Source: Pisolithus tinctorius
Taxonomy: Eukaryota; Basidiomycota; Agaricomycetes; Boletales; Pisolithaceae
Assembly (NCBI GenBank): GCA_024663395.1
Contig: JANFAH010000008.1
Span: 1,550,001 to 1,614,000, forward strand
DNA: 64,000 nucleotides
Direction: 5' to 3'
Within the stretch, counting starts at the first letter, position 1, and each line of letters opens with the position of its first letter. Below the pieces are notes generated by a model. That model had not been told where the DNA came from. It was given only the letters and a program-made list of their open reading frames with translations, and did not search any database. Made by a program: the position numbers and the translations under genes. This document shows, one piece after another, positions 45,994 through 55,563 of the stretch.

Positions 45994-46698
45994 TGTCAAG
46001 TCCGGGCCTACTCCGACCGACTCTGATGCTATACAAGGTCTAGAGAGTGGTTCGGAAGCAAGTCTGACACAGGGAAGCAGAACTCCGACTAGCAGAGTGG
46101 TGGCAGGAATGAAGTCCACTGAGGTAAAGGCGAAGCAGAGTGAGGGCATCGGGTTTAGCTCGTGCACTACCCCCTTGCACAATCTCAGCCCTTGTATTTC
46201 AGAGGGAGAGTACAGATGGAGAGTTGGAGTTAACTCTGACAGACAGAAGATGGAGTCAGAAGGAGCAGGAACTAAGTTGATATTCATACTGAAGAATACA
46301 GAGGTACAGTAACCAGAATTGGAACTGACATATGGAGACCTGGAAATTTTCAAGTAAAAACTTCCTAGACAACGAATGAAGGGTAGATGGAGGACATATG
46401 AATGGGTAACATAGAACATCCAGAAAAGGAAACAGTCCAGATGCTGGACCATGCAGTGTGCATGCTGCAGAGTACCTGACTGTGTGCTGTCAGGGAGAAG
46501 TCTGAAGGTAGTCACATGACCACCTAGAGAAATGGTCTGCTCAGTCCAGTAGGAGAGCAACACAAGTCCAACAGCAGTCGGAGTGGAGATGGTTCATAGA
46601 CAATCAAAGGTGGGCAGAGTTGGTGCGGAGTGAGCAAATGACTGGTGGAAGAGGATGTGGAGTGAGTAAAGACTTAGAGTAAACACACAGTTATGACA
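45994..46698 (-). repeat. Solo LTR family A
   Basis: 705 bp, TGTCAAGTCCGGG...GTTATGACA, flanked by CTCGC (45989-45993) and CTCAC (46699-46703), a 5-bp duplication differing only at a CpG. It is more decayed than the 39.2-kb copy. Confidence 0.88.
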
Positions 46699-46919
46699 CT
46701 CACTGAGAGCCAGTTGGCAGGGGCCTCATGCCCACACTTACAGGATGCCTTGGATGATGACAGCTTGCAGTCACTATTGTCAGACAGTGCAGTGGAAGAC
46801 AAAGACATATGAAGCCCTGAAAAAATATTTGAAGACGATATGTCCAAGTCAGATGACTCGTCTGTGTTTGGAGTGGAAGCTGACCTGGGTTTCAGAAGAG
46901 GGGAGTTGCACTCGAGAGA

Positions 46920-47260
46920 TGGGTGCATTGGCTGAATTTTTGGGTGGCAGGACATGAAGGGGATGGGGTCATCATTCAGACTGATGGGATCCCCCTTGTC
47001 AGCGATGAGAGGGGGGGGAGATGGAATGCCAAGCGATGGATGATTAATTCCAAATGGTGGGGGCAATTGGAGAGCAAACGATGAAAGATCCCCCCTGTCA
47101 GAGATGAAAGGGGGGACAGATGGAATGCTGAGTTGGTTTCCAAAGAGGGGGGGTGAAGGGATAGTGAGCGATGGTCATTCATATCTGAATGGGGGGGTGA
47201 CATGCAATGATGAATCAGAGGGGGGAGATGGGACAGCAGGCAATAACTGTTGATCAAACA
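46920..47260. repeat. Imperfect tandem repeats, ~90-bp unit
   Basis: Repeated blocks of the type GATCCCCCYTGTCAGNGATGARAGGGGGG followed by AGATGGAATGC, three to four times, within the hypothetical coiled-coil gene. They give a repeated Pro/Ser-rich peptide. Confidence 0.65.
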
Positions 47261-47523
47261 AGGGGAATGATGATGATTGCAAAATGGCAGATGAAGGCGA
47301 TGGGATGGGAGACTTGCTGATGTAGTCTACAGCCATCGCCAGAGAATCATCTGCAAAGATTAAGTTAGAACTGCTCTCCCCTATTTTGCCCTCTTCTAAT
47401 TCCAATGGTACTGGAGAGCTGGGTCCAGGGAGGCCATCTGAAATGGTGTGAGGGTTTGACTGCAATTTGAAGAGTCCAACTGCACAAGTGGTGAAATTCT
47501 GGCCATTATCAGCACCACTCCAT

Positions 47524-47775
47524 GTGCTGTTGTATGCAGGGTTCGTGCACCACAGGAATGACAGTGACTTAGAATTCAAAGTAGCAGAGATACTCAATTC
47601 AAAGGTCGACCAGTGCAGAAAGTATTGGTTGCAGTACCTGGTCTGGTGGACTGGTTACAAGGGAACTGATGAAGAAACCACCTGGGTATTAGCTACAGAG
47701 CTGGACAACACCTCTGAACTTGTCCAAGAGTATCATGACTGGTACCCAGACAAACCTGGTCCTTTCAAGAAATAA
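47524..47775 (+). pseudogene. Orphan gypsy chromodomain fragment
   Basis: Encodes FKVAEILNSKVDQCRKYW, LQYLVWWTGYKGTDEETTWVLATELDN and ends YPDKPGPFKK. It is homologous to the chromodomain at 6963-7196. No other element parts adjoin it. Confidence 0.8.
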
Positions 47776-47949
47776 CATAGAACCAGTCTCAAGTTCTTTT
47801 CTCCTTATCTGTTTCTCCTATCTCATAGTTACCATGTCTTGATTTCCCTTACTTTTCTTCTGTTTGTTTTCTTTTCCTTCACACCTTAGAACCAGAACCA
47901 GGCATTGACATTCACAACTATACACATACAAGAAAAAATGGTACTCTAC

Positions 47950-48480
47950 ACATGTGCAACCTCAGGCTTGGGAACCAGTAGAACTGGCACTGGTCTGGTC
48001 ACCTGACTCAGATGGGGACCAGCTTCCCTCTTCTTCCTCCCTCAGCCCTGCCAGCTCTTCATCAAGCCCCTCAATGTCCCTGTCTTCCTTGTCGGTGGTG
48101 TCCCAGTCTGAAGGCATGTCTGGCACCAAGAACTCAAAGTGTTCTTTGACATAGGTCTCATAGGACCAGGTGAACTGGTAAAAGTTCCTCAAGACCTCCC
48201 TTTTGGCTACTGTTAGGCCAACCACGTTGTCAGCCACATGCTCCACCACCTTGATCAGGCACTCCATCTGGTCACTGGTGACAGGACTGGCCCTGGCCTC
48301 AGCACCAGTCTTCTTCATCAAAGGCCCCTCCTCCACATTGTCCTCCTTGTCACCTGCACCCTTGAGCACCTTAGCAGATGGGCACCATGACCTCTTCTTT
48401 TTCTCACCAGTGCATGGGGACATCACATCAGCCTTCCTCTTCCCCAGCTGGCCCAACACCTGAACTGGCCTCACCGCTGG
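47950..48480 (-). pseudogene. Possible Cys6-family C-terminal fragment
   Basis: Minus-strand frame with LGKRKADVMSPCTGEKKKR, EVLRNFYQFTWSYETYVKEHFEF and an acidic tail. It resembles the C-terminal part of the repeated Cys6-type genes, but no Cys cluster is present, so the assignment is tentative. It joins Helitron sequence on its right. Confidence 0.35.
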
Positions 48481-49390
48481 CCATGGCTTGCTGAAGGTGA
48501 GCTGGATTGTATCCATGTGAACTGTTCTTTGGGTATAATTTGAACACATAGCAATGTGGATAATGCCAGGCAACCAACAGCATTTCAGTGAACATCAGTC
48601 TGCAAAGTTCAAGCAATGCATCTCCCAACCACATATTGTTATTCAATGCAACCCTCAGCATTTTGTTGGCTCTCAGTGCCTGGTTGCATTCACTGCATAC
48701 CCATCCCTTGCCAGATTTGTTGACATGGTGCTTTAACAACAAAAGACCCTGCCATAACTTGTGTGCAGGATGGACAACTTCCAGTTTAAGGTGGACTTGA
48801 ATGTTCAGTATGTTTTCTATAAGTTCATCTTTACCTGTCAAAAGCTATGAATGATGCTGTGATCATATATGTGTTTGCAAACCTTTGCCAATCATCAACT
48901 CATGCACACACACAACACATATGCCATGTTGTAATGCAGCATTTCCTGTCCCTTGGATGAAACCTGCCACATGCCCATGCACATCTTTCTTGGATGGAAG
49001 GTTCAAGTACTCATCTTCACACATGCCAACTCTGAATGGATTGTGTGGTTGGGGTTTGCTGTCCTCTTGCTCACTATGTTTGATCCTCATCAATGCCTGC
49101 TGTTTTGCTTGATAGACCTTGTTAACTTCCCATCTGTGCTCTTTCTTACATTGGTCCTTGGCTGTGGCAACCACACATATATGTTCTTGCACCTCTGGCA
49201 ACAGTTGACTGATTGCAGGCTGGAGCTTTGCCCAGGTTCGGAGTCCATATGGGAGGGAGCTGGGTGGAACACTATCATAAACTTCTTGGCAGGTAAGATG
49301 TCCCCAGATGTCACCCATCATTTGCACTTGAGGTGGTCTGTCAGTGCATGTTTTCTGTGGCTCTGACAGGCTACTGTATTCACATGGCAC
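48480..49390 (-). pseudogene. Helitron-associated DUF6570 fragment
   Basis: Minus-strand blocks: DEYLNLPSKKDVHGHVAGFI, TGNAALQHGICVVCVHEL, then after a break (about 48841) LEVVHPAHKLWQGLLLL, GWVCSECNQALRANKML, ALNNNMWLGDALLELC, PHCYVFKLYPK. The order and cysteine pattern match the DUF6570 region N-terminal to Helitron Rep proteins. The Rep and helicase parts are absent here. Confidence 0.8.
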
Positions 49391-49479
49391 ACCCCTCCTA
49401 ATTTGTCTCTTTTTCTCCCAAGTTTAAATTGCCTTTGTCCTTTAGGGGACCTCATTCCCTCCCTTCTGCTCAAACCACC

Positions 49480-50244
49480 ATGGCTCCATGTGCACCTAAG
49501 GAAAAACAGAAAACATTGTTGGCTACTAGTGGTGAGTTGTTTGGTCTACTTTGTGAGTCTTCTGGGGCACGCCCTACTGACAGTCTTCCTACAGAGCAGG
49601 AGGCTGTTGATGGTCTATCCCCTGCCACTAACCAATTGTACAATGTCAAAGGTGTGCCAGCTATGATTTCCACAACAGCATTGGATTCTACCTTACCTTC
49701 CTCCACAACTGAGGAAATGACTCAGCATGTATCCAATGAAATTGATGACATCATAAGCATGCTAAAGACCAACACTCTCACATTCTATGGCACCACAGTG
49801 CAACTCGCATCACATGCTGAATTTTTCCAGGGTGGGTTTTCCAGTGACATCACAGTCATGAAAGATAGCAGGGATGAAACCATGGAACTGCTTATCAGTG
49901 GCATCTTCATCTTTCAAGTTGACTGTCAAAACTTTTTCATGGGGCCTGAGGGAGTGTACATGCCATTGGGGGCTTTCAAGCAGGGGTTTTTGGAGACTAA
50001 ACTTAGCTGCCAACTTATTGCTGTTCAGCAAGATGCCACTTTTAAGACAGCCTGTGCTGATTTCCCTGCAATTGTGGGAAACATCAGGGGTCTTGAAAGA
50101 CTTATCCCCTCCAAAAAGGGGATGACCTTGGTTTCTTGCATCCGTGAGGCCAATGGTGTCTCCTCTATCAGAGTCAGCCACTTGTTGTTCATGAAGAAAG
50201 ATGACAGTGTTGATCCAGACACTGCCTCCCTTGATGGTATGTAG
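49480..50244 (+). CDS. Hypothetical protein
   Basis: An open frame of about 254 codons from ATG 49480 (MAPCAPKEKQKTLL; an upstream in-frame ATG at 49429 is less likely). It contains STTEEMTQHVSNEIDDIISML, QVDCQNFFMGPEGVYMPLG and SCIREANGVSSIRVSHLLF. No family recognised, no signal peptide or membrane segment seen. It is one of the longer uninterrupted frames in the middle of the window, but its neighbours are all transposon remnants, so it may itself be a captured or decayed gene. 290 bp of featureless sequence separate it from E copy 4. Confidence 0.45.
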   Translation: MAPCAPKEKQKTLLATSGELFGLLCESSGARPTDSLPTEQEAVDGLSPATNQLYNVKGVPAMISTTALDSTLPSSTTEEMTQHVSNEIDDIISMLKTNTLTFYGTTVQLASHAEFFQGGFSSDITVMKDSRDETMELLISGIFIFQVDCQNFFMGPEGVYMPLGAFKQGFLETKLSCQLIAVQQDATFKTACADFPAIVGNIRGLERLIPSKKGMTLVSCIREANGVSSIRVSHLLFMKKDDSVDPDTASLDGM

Positions 50245-50534
50245 GTCTACTTTGTCAGCTTCAGAATCAACTAACATCTGACAGAGGTGTGAACAGTGGA
50301 TTGGCCTGTTCAAGAATGAATGAGGATGGCCTTAGACTGTGCAGCAATGACACACATGGTTTGTCCCCTGCCAGCCTTTGATCAAGATCATACATCCATC
50401 ATGCCCAGCGACTACCAGTGAAAGCTTTGTGGTGCAATTGTCATTGCACACTTTGCCCTGGTACACTACTATTTCAAACAGGATAAGAAGTCTGTGTTCA
50501 GTGGCATACTGCATGAGATGGTGGTTTTATGTGA

Positions 50535-52349
50535 TGTCACACACCAAAGGTGTTTGGTGAGGTGGACATGAGTGCAGCTGACAAATGGAGATGAAGACCA
50601 TAGCCCTCATGTGAAGAAGGACAGGCAGAAATGTCAGCAGTCATCCCTCACACAAGAATGAGTCATCAATGCCAAAGAAAAAGGAAGGAAGCAAGTTAAG
50701 TGCTGGTGAAAATTCTTCAGTGCCTGTGTATGGCATTCCAGTTTTTGACATATCTCCACCAATTCTGCAGATACTGACACCATTCCCACACTTGCTTGTA
50801 GTGCTCAGCCACACAATCCTACCTTCCAAAATTGGAAAGGATTTGTGCACTCCACATGTTTCTACAGCACTCCTTCCAAAAGACACTCATTTTGCTAATT
50901 CTTCTGATATGGCCACATCCACATCAATCATTTCACTTGTCCCCTTTGCTAGGGACCATGGCTATGTATATCTACCAGGAGTTCCTACTAGCTTCTGTCC
51001 TGAAGCATCCTGGTACATCCCATCCTTGTCTTCCCCCTCTCAGCCCATCCAGCTTGGACAGCACATTCTTTTTGTCAGTATGACCTCTAGGAGGATGTTC
51101 TTTGGTCGCCTCAGGTCTGTCATTCACTTGGAAAGGTCTTATGTGGTCATTTCAGTCTCTCCAGTCCAAGAAGCATATGGATCCTTCCTCCGTGCTCCCT
51201 GCAATGTCTTCATACCAGTCTTGTCCATCATTCTTCCAAAATTGCAACAGCTACAGTATAATCTACTGTTCTCCACTCTCCCTGATCACATCCATGACAA
51301 GTATGATGCACATCTTGCCTCCTTATTGCAAGATACAGCAGAAGATGCTCCCCCTTCATCCTCTCTTCCAACAAAGCCTCATTCATGAAGTTTTTATTTG
51401 CTTCACTGAGAGGACAGTAAGGGGGGGAAAGTTGCAATCCCTTATGCTCCTGTCACCCCACAGACCCCCAAAGCTTGACCCCTGTTGACATCTGACTCAC
51501 CCTGTCCACTTTTGGATGTACTATATTGGCATCAGATCAGTGCTGCCTCTATGTCATCCCACTTTGGCCCAGAGGTGATCTCTTCAAGATGTGACATGCA
51601 CAGCCTCCCCCTAATGTGATTTCAGTGTGCTTTCCCAGTTCCTGACATTACTTGACTCACACTTTAACATTCTGACTGTCTTTGACTCACCTGTTGCCAA
51701 TACTTACCAATCTTTTGACCTTGCTTACTGATTCTTTGTTTTTTGGCTTACTTATCCTTACCAATGCTCACCAATGCTTTCTAAGATGATTACCCACCAC
51801 TTACATTCCTTACTCATCAGTTACCAATCACTTACCAAGTGTTTGCACCTTGTTTTCCATAGGCAATGCCCCTGTACTGTATATAAATCACTGTACTTAG
51901 ATAGCTGAATAAAGAAGAAGACATCAGAGAGCCCCTCTTGCTTGCAATTTATCATCTCTCAGTAATTCATTCAGCTGCTTTGATAGTTGAGACTTTATTA
52001 AGGGTCTAACTATTGTCTACTTTGCTTATCCTTGTCTATCATCAATATACTTTGCTCCAAGCCCTCCCTGAGCTCAGTGCAGCTTAGGACATTGAATTAA
52101 GTCGTCATCCATCCTTCTGTAGGCTGACAGCAGTCTACCCTATCGCTTTCTATCACATTCTTGCTCCCTCTTCATCAGGAGCACCCCCAACCCTCAGCAC
52201 TTGTCTTTGAGTGTTGTAGCTTGCAAAAAACCCACCCAAATCAAAGGTTCTACCATCTAGGTACCACATAGGCACACCACCACTCACTCTTATTGTCTTT
52301 TGTGTTGGTTTTGGTTGGTTTCCACCACTGAACCACACTTTGACTCACA
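50535..52349 (+). mobile_element. Element E, copy 4 (divergent, best preserved ORF)
   Basis: 1815 bp, TGTCACACACC...TTTGACTCACA, flanked by a perfect 4-bp duplication GTGA (50531-50534 and 52350-52353). TATATAAATC lies at about 51879, and AATAAAG follows at about 51909. The TG...CA ends and short TSD are those of an LTR, but no internal region or second LTR is present. Confidence 0.88.
50669..51388 (+). CDS. E-element ORF, intact 239-aa copy
   Basis: Uninterrupted frame MPKKKEGSKLSAGENSS...PTKPHS. Blocks shared with all other copies: PVYGIPVF, FARDHGYVYLPGVPTSF, MTSRRMFFGRLRS, LERSYVV, EAYGSF, LPDHIHDKYDAHLASLLQD. The other four copies carry a common 1-nt offset after the HFA block. The first codon ATG is GTG in the other copies, so the true start may lie further in (for example near MATSTSIISLV). 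No known domain, catalytic motif or signal peptide recognised. It lies upstream of the element's own TATA box, an unusual position for a gene inside an LTR-like unit. Confidence 0.5.
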   Translation: MPKKKEGSKLSAGENSSVPVYGIPVFDISPPILQILTPFPHLLVVLSHTILPSKIGKDLCTPHVSTALLPKDTHFANSSDMATSTSIISLVPFARDHGYVYLPGVPTSFCPEASWYIPSLSSPSQPIQLGQHILFVSMTSRRMFFGRLRSVIHLERSYVVISVSPVQEAYGSFLRAPCNVFIPVLSIILPKLQQLQYNLLFSTLPDHIHDKYDAHLASLLQDTAEDAPPSSSLPTKPHS

Positions 52350-53157
52350 GTGAACCACCCCCTCCACCTACAAACCCTCTCAAAAGATCTGCATATGGGG
52401 GCAGGCCTTCTTTTGCCCACATGCCAACCATGAAGAAAGTATGCCAGGTATGCTTGATATGTCCATTGTATTCACCATCAACAGCTTATATATCTTTCAG
52501 GCTTAAAAGTGCACATTGTGTCTATAGAAGGCATCATGTATCACTATTTGGGGGATCACACCTAAGAAGGGCATCACTGTATTGAAGGTCATAAGAGGGA
52601 AGACATCATGTGCAAGTCATTATGTATGTAGGAATATTGGAGGCTCATGTACATGGCCATCAAATGCAGGGGTAGTAATAGATTATGTGCAAATCCTTTT
52701 GTATGTAGAAAGGTTGCAAACTCATATACAAAACAGTCAAACACAGCGAAGCTTTTAGACACCATATTGTAATCTATGCCGGTTTGTACAGTGCACCCTC
52801 CCTGCTGGTTTGCATGGAAATTGCTTGACAAAAGAGAGGCATGCCTGTGGCTGGGGCTTACATGCTGAAGGAGGTCAGATCTGGTGGGTCTCACATCAGC
52901 AACCTGCTGATCAAGCGGTGCAACCCCTTTTGCAGATCAACTCACTAATGTACCCCCATCGAAAGGGGTATCACAGCTTGGCTGTTTCTGCGAGGAATGC
53001 CACTTTTCCCCTGCTGGGGCTCCTTTCACATCGAACAATGTAAGTACCCTTACCTCTGCAGGTGGCAGGTTACTGATGATAGGGTGACTTCCCCCTTGGT
53101 TACCAAGCCATTATCATGCCCTGATCATAAGGGGGGCCCCTTGCTGTAAGGTATTTA
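52350..53157. other. Region of short plus-strand fragments
   Basis: A Pro-rich stretch (NPLKRSAYGGRPSF) starts directly after E copy 4 and may be an exon interrupted by it. No reliable gene model, and no repeat family recognised. Confidence 0.3.
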
Positions 53158-53730
53158 TTGGCCTACATTGCATTTCTCACTGGCATTCTCAAATTTCTCA
53201 ACCTACATGTAGGTGTCATGTACATCATTGAAGATGTCTCTTATGATTTTTGCTTTCTACAGACAATGAATAACAAACAGCACTCAAACATCAGCACAAA
53301 CAAGGGAACTCTTTACACTGTGTGGGGTTTTCTTTTTGGCAGAACCTCTGGGCTGCATGCACTGAGCATTTGTGTCAACAACAATGGCATGATGACCATT
53401 AGTGGTACTCAATACCTCTTTTCGCCTGACACCTCTATCACCTTGGCACAAGTGCAGGTTCACCACAGGCTATACATCATCTTCTTTGACCTGGAGTGTC
53501 ACCAGATGCATTGTGAAACTGCAGTGTACATCTTTGTCAGGGTGCTCCCTGGTCATCAACATCCATTGCACATTTGTGCAGAGGACGATCTCCAGGACAT
53601 CATGAATGCTCTCCTCACGTTCATTTCTAGGACGTTCCCTTCTGCACAGCATGCTAACTATATGACAGCTTGGCTAGACATTTTCCAACCATGGGTTGCA
53701 CTTCTGGAGCGACTGATCAATCCTAACTGA
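53158..53730 (+). CDS. Hypothetical protein
   Basis: An open frame of 190 codons (MAYIAFLTGILKF...; an internal start MNNKQHSNISTNKG is also possible) ending WVALLERLINPN. Hydrophobic segments lie at the N-terminus and around VHHRLYIIFFDL. Family not recognised. It sits between E copy 4 and an F-box-like gene. Could be an exon of a larger gene. Confidence 0.35.
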   Translation: MAYIAFLTGILKFLNLHVGVMYIIEDVSYDFCFLQTMNNKQHSNISTNKGTLYTVWGFLFGRTSGLHALSICVNNNGMMTISGTQYLFSPDTSITLAQVQVHHRLYIIFFDLECHQMHCETAVYIFVRVLPGHQHPLHICAEDDLQDIMNALLTFISRTFPSAQHANYMTAWLDIFQPWVALLERLINPN

Positions 53731-54097
53731 TGTCTGAATAACTGTGTTGGTGAATGGCTGGTTTATGATACATGGTGTATAGTGCCTCCACAAACATAAT
53801 ATACATGTTCACTGTTTAACAAAAAAGTGTATGAAATCTGTTGTATACATTCATGAGTGGGGGCTGGTGTACTCTACCAAAGCATACATAGGAAATGCGA
53901 GAACAAATAGGATCTCGACTGCCTTGCTGTGGCTGTGCTACCATGCACCTAATCACTGTATGTATAACCTCCCTCCCTATACCTTGTGGTTTCCTTTTCT
54001 AACATCCCATGCCACCCCCTCAGCCCCTCATTTGTGAGGTCCTATAAAGGATGATGTTGGGGCAACAAGATATGTACCTCACTTCCTTCTTGCTGGT

Positions 54098-54870
54098 ATG
54101 TTTCATTTACTGCCAGAACTGCATCACCACATCCTGGGTTACTGTAACATTCATGATATCATGAAATTTGCAAGATCTTCAGGTACTGCTGCAATCCTTG
54201 CATACTGTTACCTCAGTTACTGCCTCAGGATGAGGATGGCTGGGTTTTTCTCCAGCTGTGCTGTCCTGCTAGGTATCCTGTGAGCCTGTGATGCCATCAT
54301 CTCTGGATCCTTGGCCCTTCACATGGTCTTTCCTGCCAACAGTTGTGCTTGGACACCCTCAGACCTAGATATTTATGTGCCCTTGCATTAGATTTGTTAC
54401 TTGACCATGAAGCTAGAATGCAAAGGCATGTCTTTCTCATTTCCATCATGCATTAACATTCTCTGAGTGCCATCTTGCAGGTTACAACATCATCTATGAG
54501 ACTCACATTGATGGCAGTCCTTACAACATGTCTGCCATTCGCAGTATCCTCACATTTTCCAACAGGACTCATTACATTGATGCAATTGTGTCCAGGATGT
54601 CGACAGCTCTCTCCCCATTGTTTCAATTCCACAGCACTGCTGTGATGAATTTCATCAGTGCTGACACAATCTTTTGTGCATATCCCAACCTGATGTTCAA
54701 TCACTGTGCACTGATCAACCCACATCCTGTTTATTATGGGTTGATCAGCATCAAAACGATGGCAGCCCTGCAGAAATATGCCTCTTGGGGATTCAAGTTT
54801 GTTGAATGTGAGGAGTTTCATCATTTACCTTACAGTTGCAGGTCTATACCTTGCACTTTAACTGATGGTG
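54098..54870 (+). pseudogene. F-box-like gene, cut by LTR C
   Basis: ATG 54098, 56 bp after a TATAAAG. The N-terminus MFHLLPELHHHILGYCNIHDIMKFA resembles a short F-box. TGA at 54281-54283 is followed in frame by ACDAIISGSLALHM and PSDLDIYVPLH; after an intron-like gap the C-terminal part reads FHSTAVMNFISADTIFCAYPNLMF and TMAALQKYASWGFKFVE. The fungal family with SGS and SDLDIYV motifs has a nucleotidyltransferase-like look, but function is unknown. LTR C at 54871 removes the 3' end. It is a second copy of the gene at 26.4/32.5 kb. Confidence 0.65.
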
Positions 54871-55457
54871 TGTTAAGTCCAGGTCTTTGCTGGTCCAAGG
54901 CCAGTCTGGAGTCTGGTCAGGGGTCAGAGGGTAATATGAGGCTCTAAGAGATTTGGACTGTTGGACTTAGTGACTGATGGTGCAGCATTATTCCCTTGTG
55001 TGGGCCATAGTCCAGTTGAGAGGCAGAAGACAGAGGATCAGGGAGACCAGGTTAAGACAAGAACTAGGTTGATTTCAGACTGAAGCTAAAACAGATTATC
55101 CTACAGCTTAAATACTAGAAGTAACCTAAGTGTAACGTAGCACCAGAGACTGGTCTACACCAGTACAATGATGATTGGTAAACAGATTGGTAAGTATTGT
55201 TACAAAGAACATTATCAAGCAAGAGTATGAACAAAGGAATTACTGGGAACTGGGGCAGGACCTGTGGCTGGGCTGGGTATTACACTGGCCCAGTACCAAC
55301 TGAGTGAACAACTTGACTGGGCACTGCCTTGCAGTGCCCCATGAACTAACACATTTCTGGGTCTAAGGGTGAAGGCTGGGACCAGGGTAAGGGTTGGATG
55401 GGACCAGTTGAGACTGGGGTAGAGCTGGTCTAGTGTAGTCTAGACATGGTTGTGACA
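54871..55457 (-). repeat. LTR family C, 3' LTR
   Basis: 587 bp, plus-strand ends TGTTAAGTCCAGG...GGTTGTGACA. On the minus strand it is preceded by the purine run AAGAGGGGGATAC at 55458-55470, the polypurine tract of a retrotransposon whose internal region is otherwise gone. There is no TSD (TGGTG/GTATC), as expected for one end of an element. It fixes the orientation of this group of LTRs. Confidence 0.8.
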
Positions 55458-55563
55458 GTATCCCCCTCTTGGAGCCAAGACCACAAGGCTCCAATGAGGA
55501 CAATGCTGAGAATGAAATTTTGGTGTCTGACCTTGAAAACTGGTGGACTTAAGACTGGTCTGC
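55458..55563 (-). mobile_element. Remnant of LTR C element interior
   Basis: Polypurine tract plus about 90 bp of internal sequence upstream of the 3' LTR C, cut by E copy 5. No coding motif. Confidence 0.6.

Larger units (their letters stand above)
45664..47460 (-). pseudogene. Hypothetical Pro/Ser-rich coiled-coil protein split by LTR A
   Basis: 5' part (47460-46703): acidic/Ser-Pro-rich sequence (GPSSPVPLELEEGKIGESSS, DDSLAMAVDYISKS), then a repetitive SLGIPSPPPLIADKGD-type segment and ASCKCGHEAPANWLS. 3' part (45993-45664): FIQQFQQAQQDWLEHKHSHM, a long charged helix (MAAQEVKKMKLVVQLEQLCIQ) and a terminal GEDQG segment. The join across LTR A is inferred from the TSD. Function unknown; the helix suggests oligomerisation. 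Confidence 0.45.

Noticed and set aside
46920..47260. CRISPR-like array
   Set aside because: Repeat units lie head to tail without unique spacers, and the organism is a fungus. It is a coding minisatellite.
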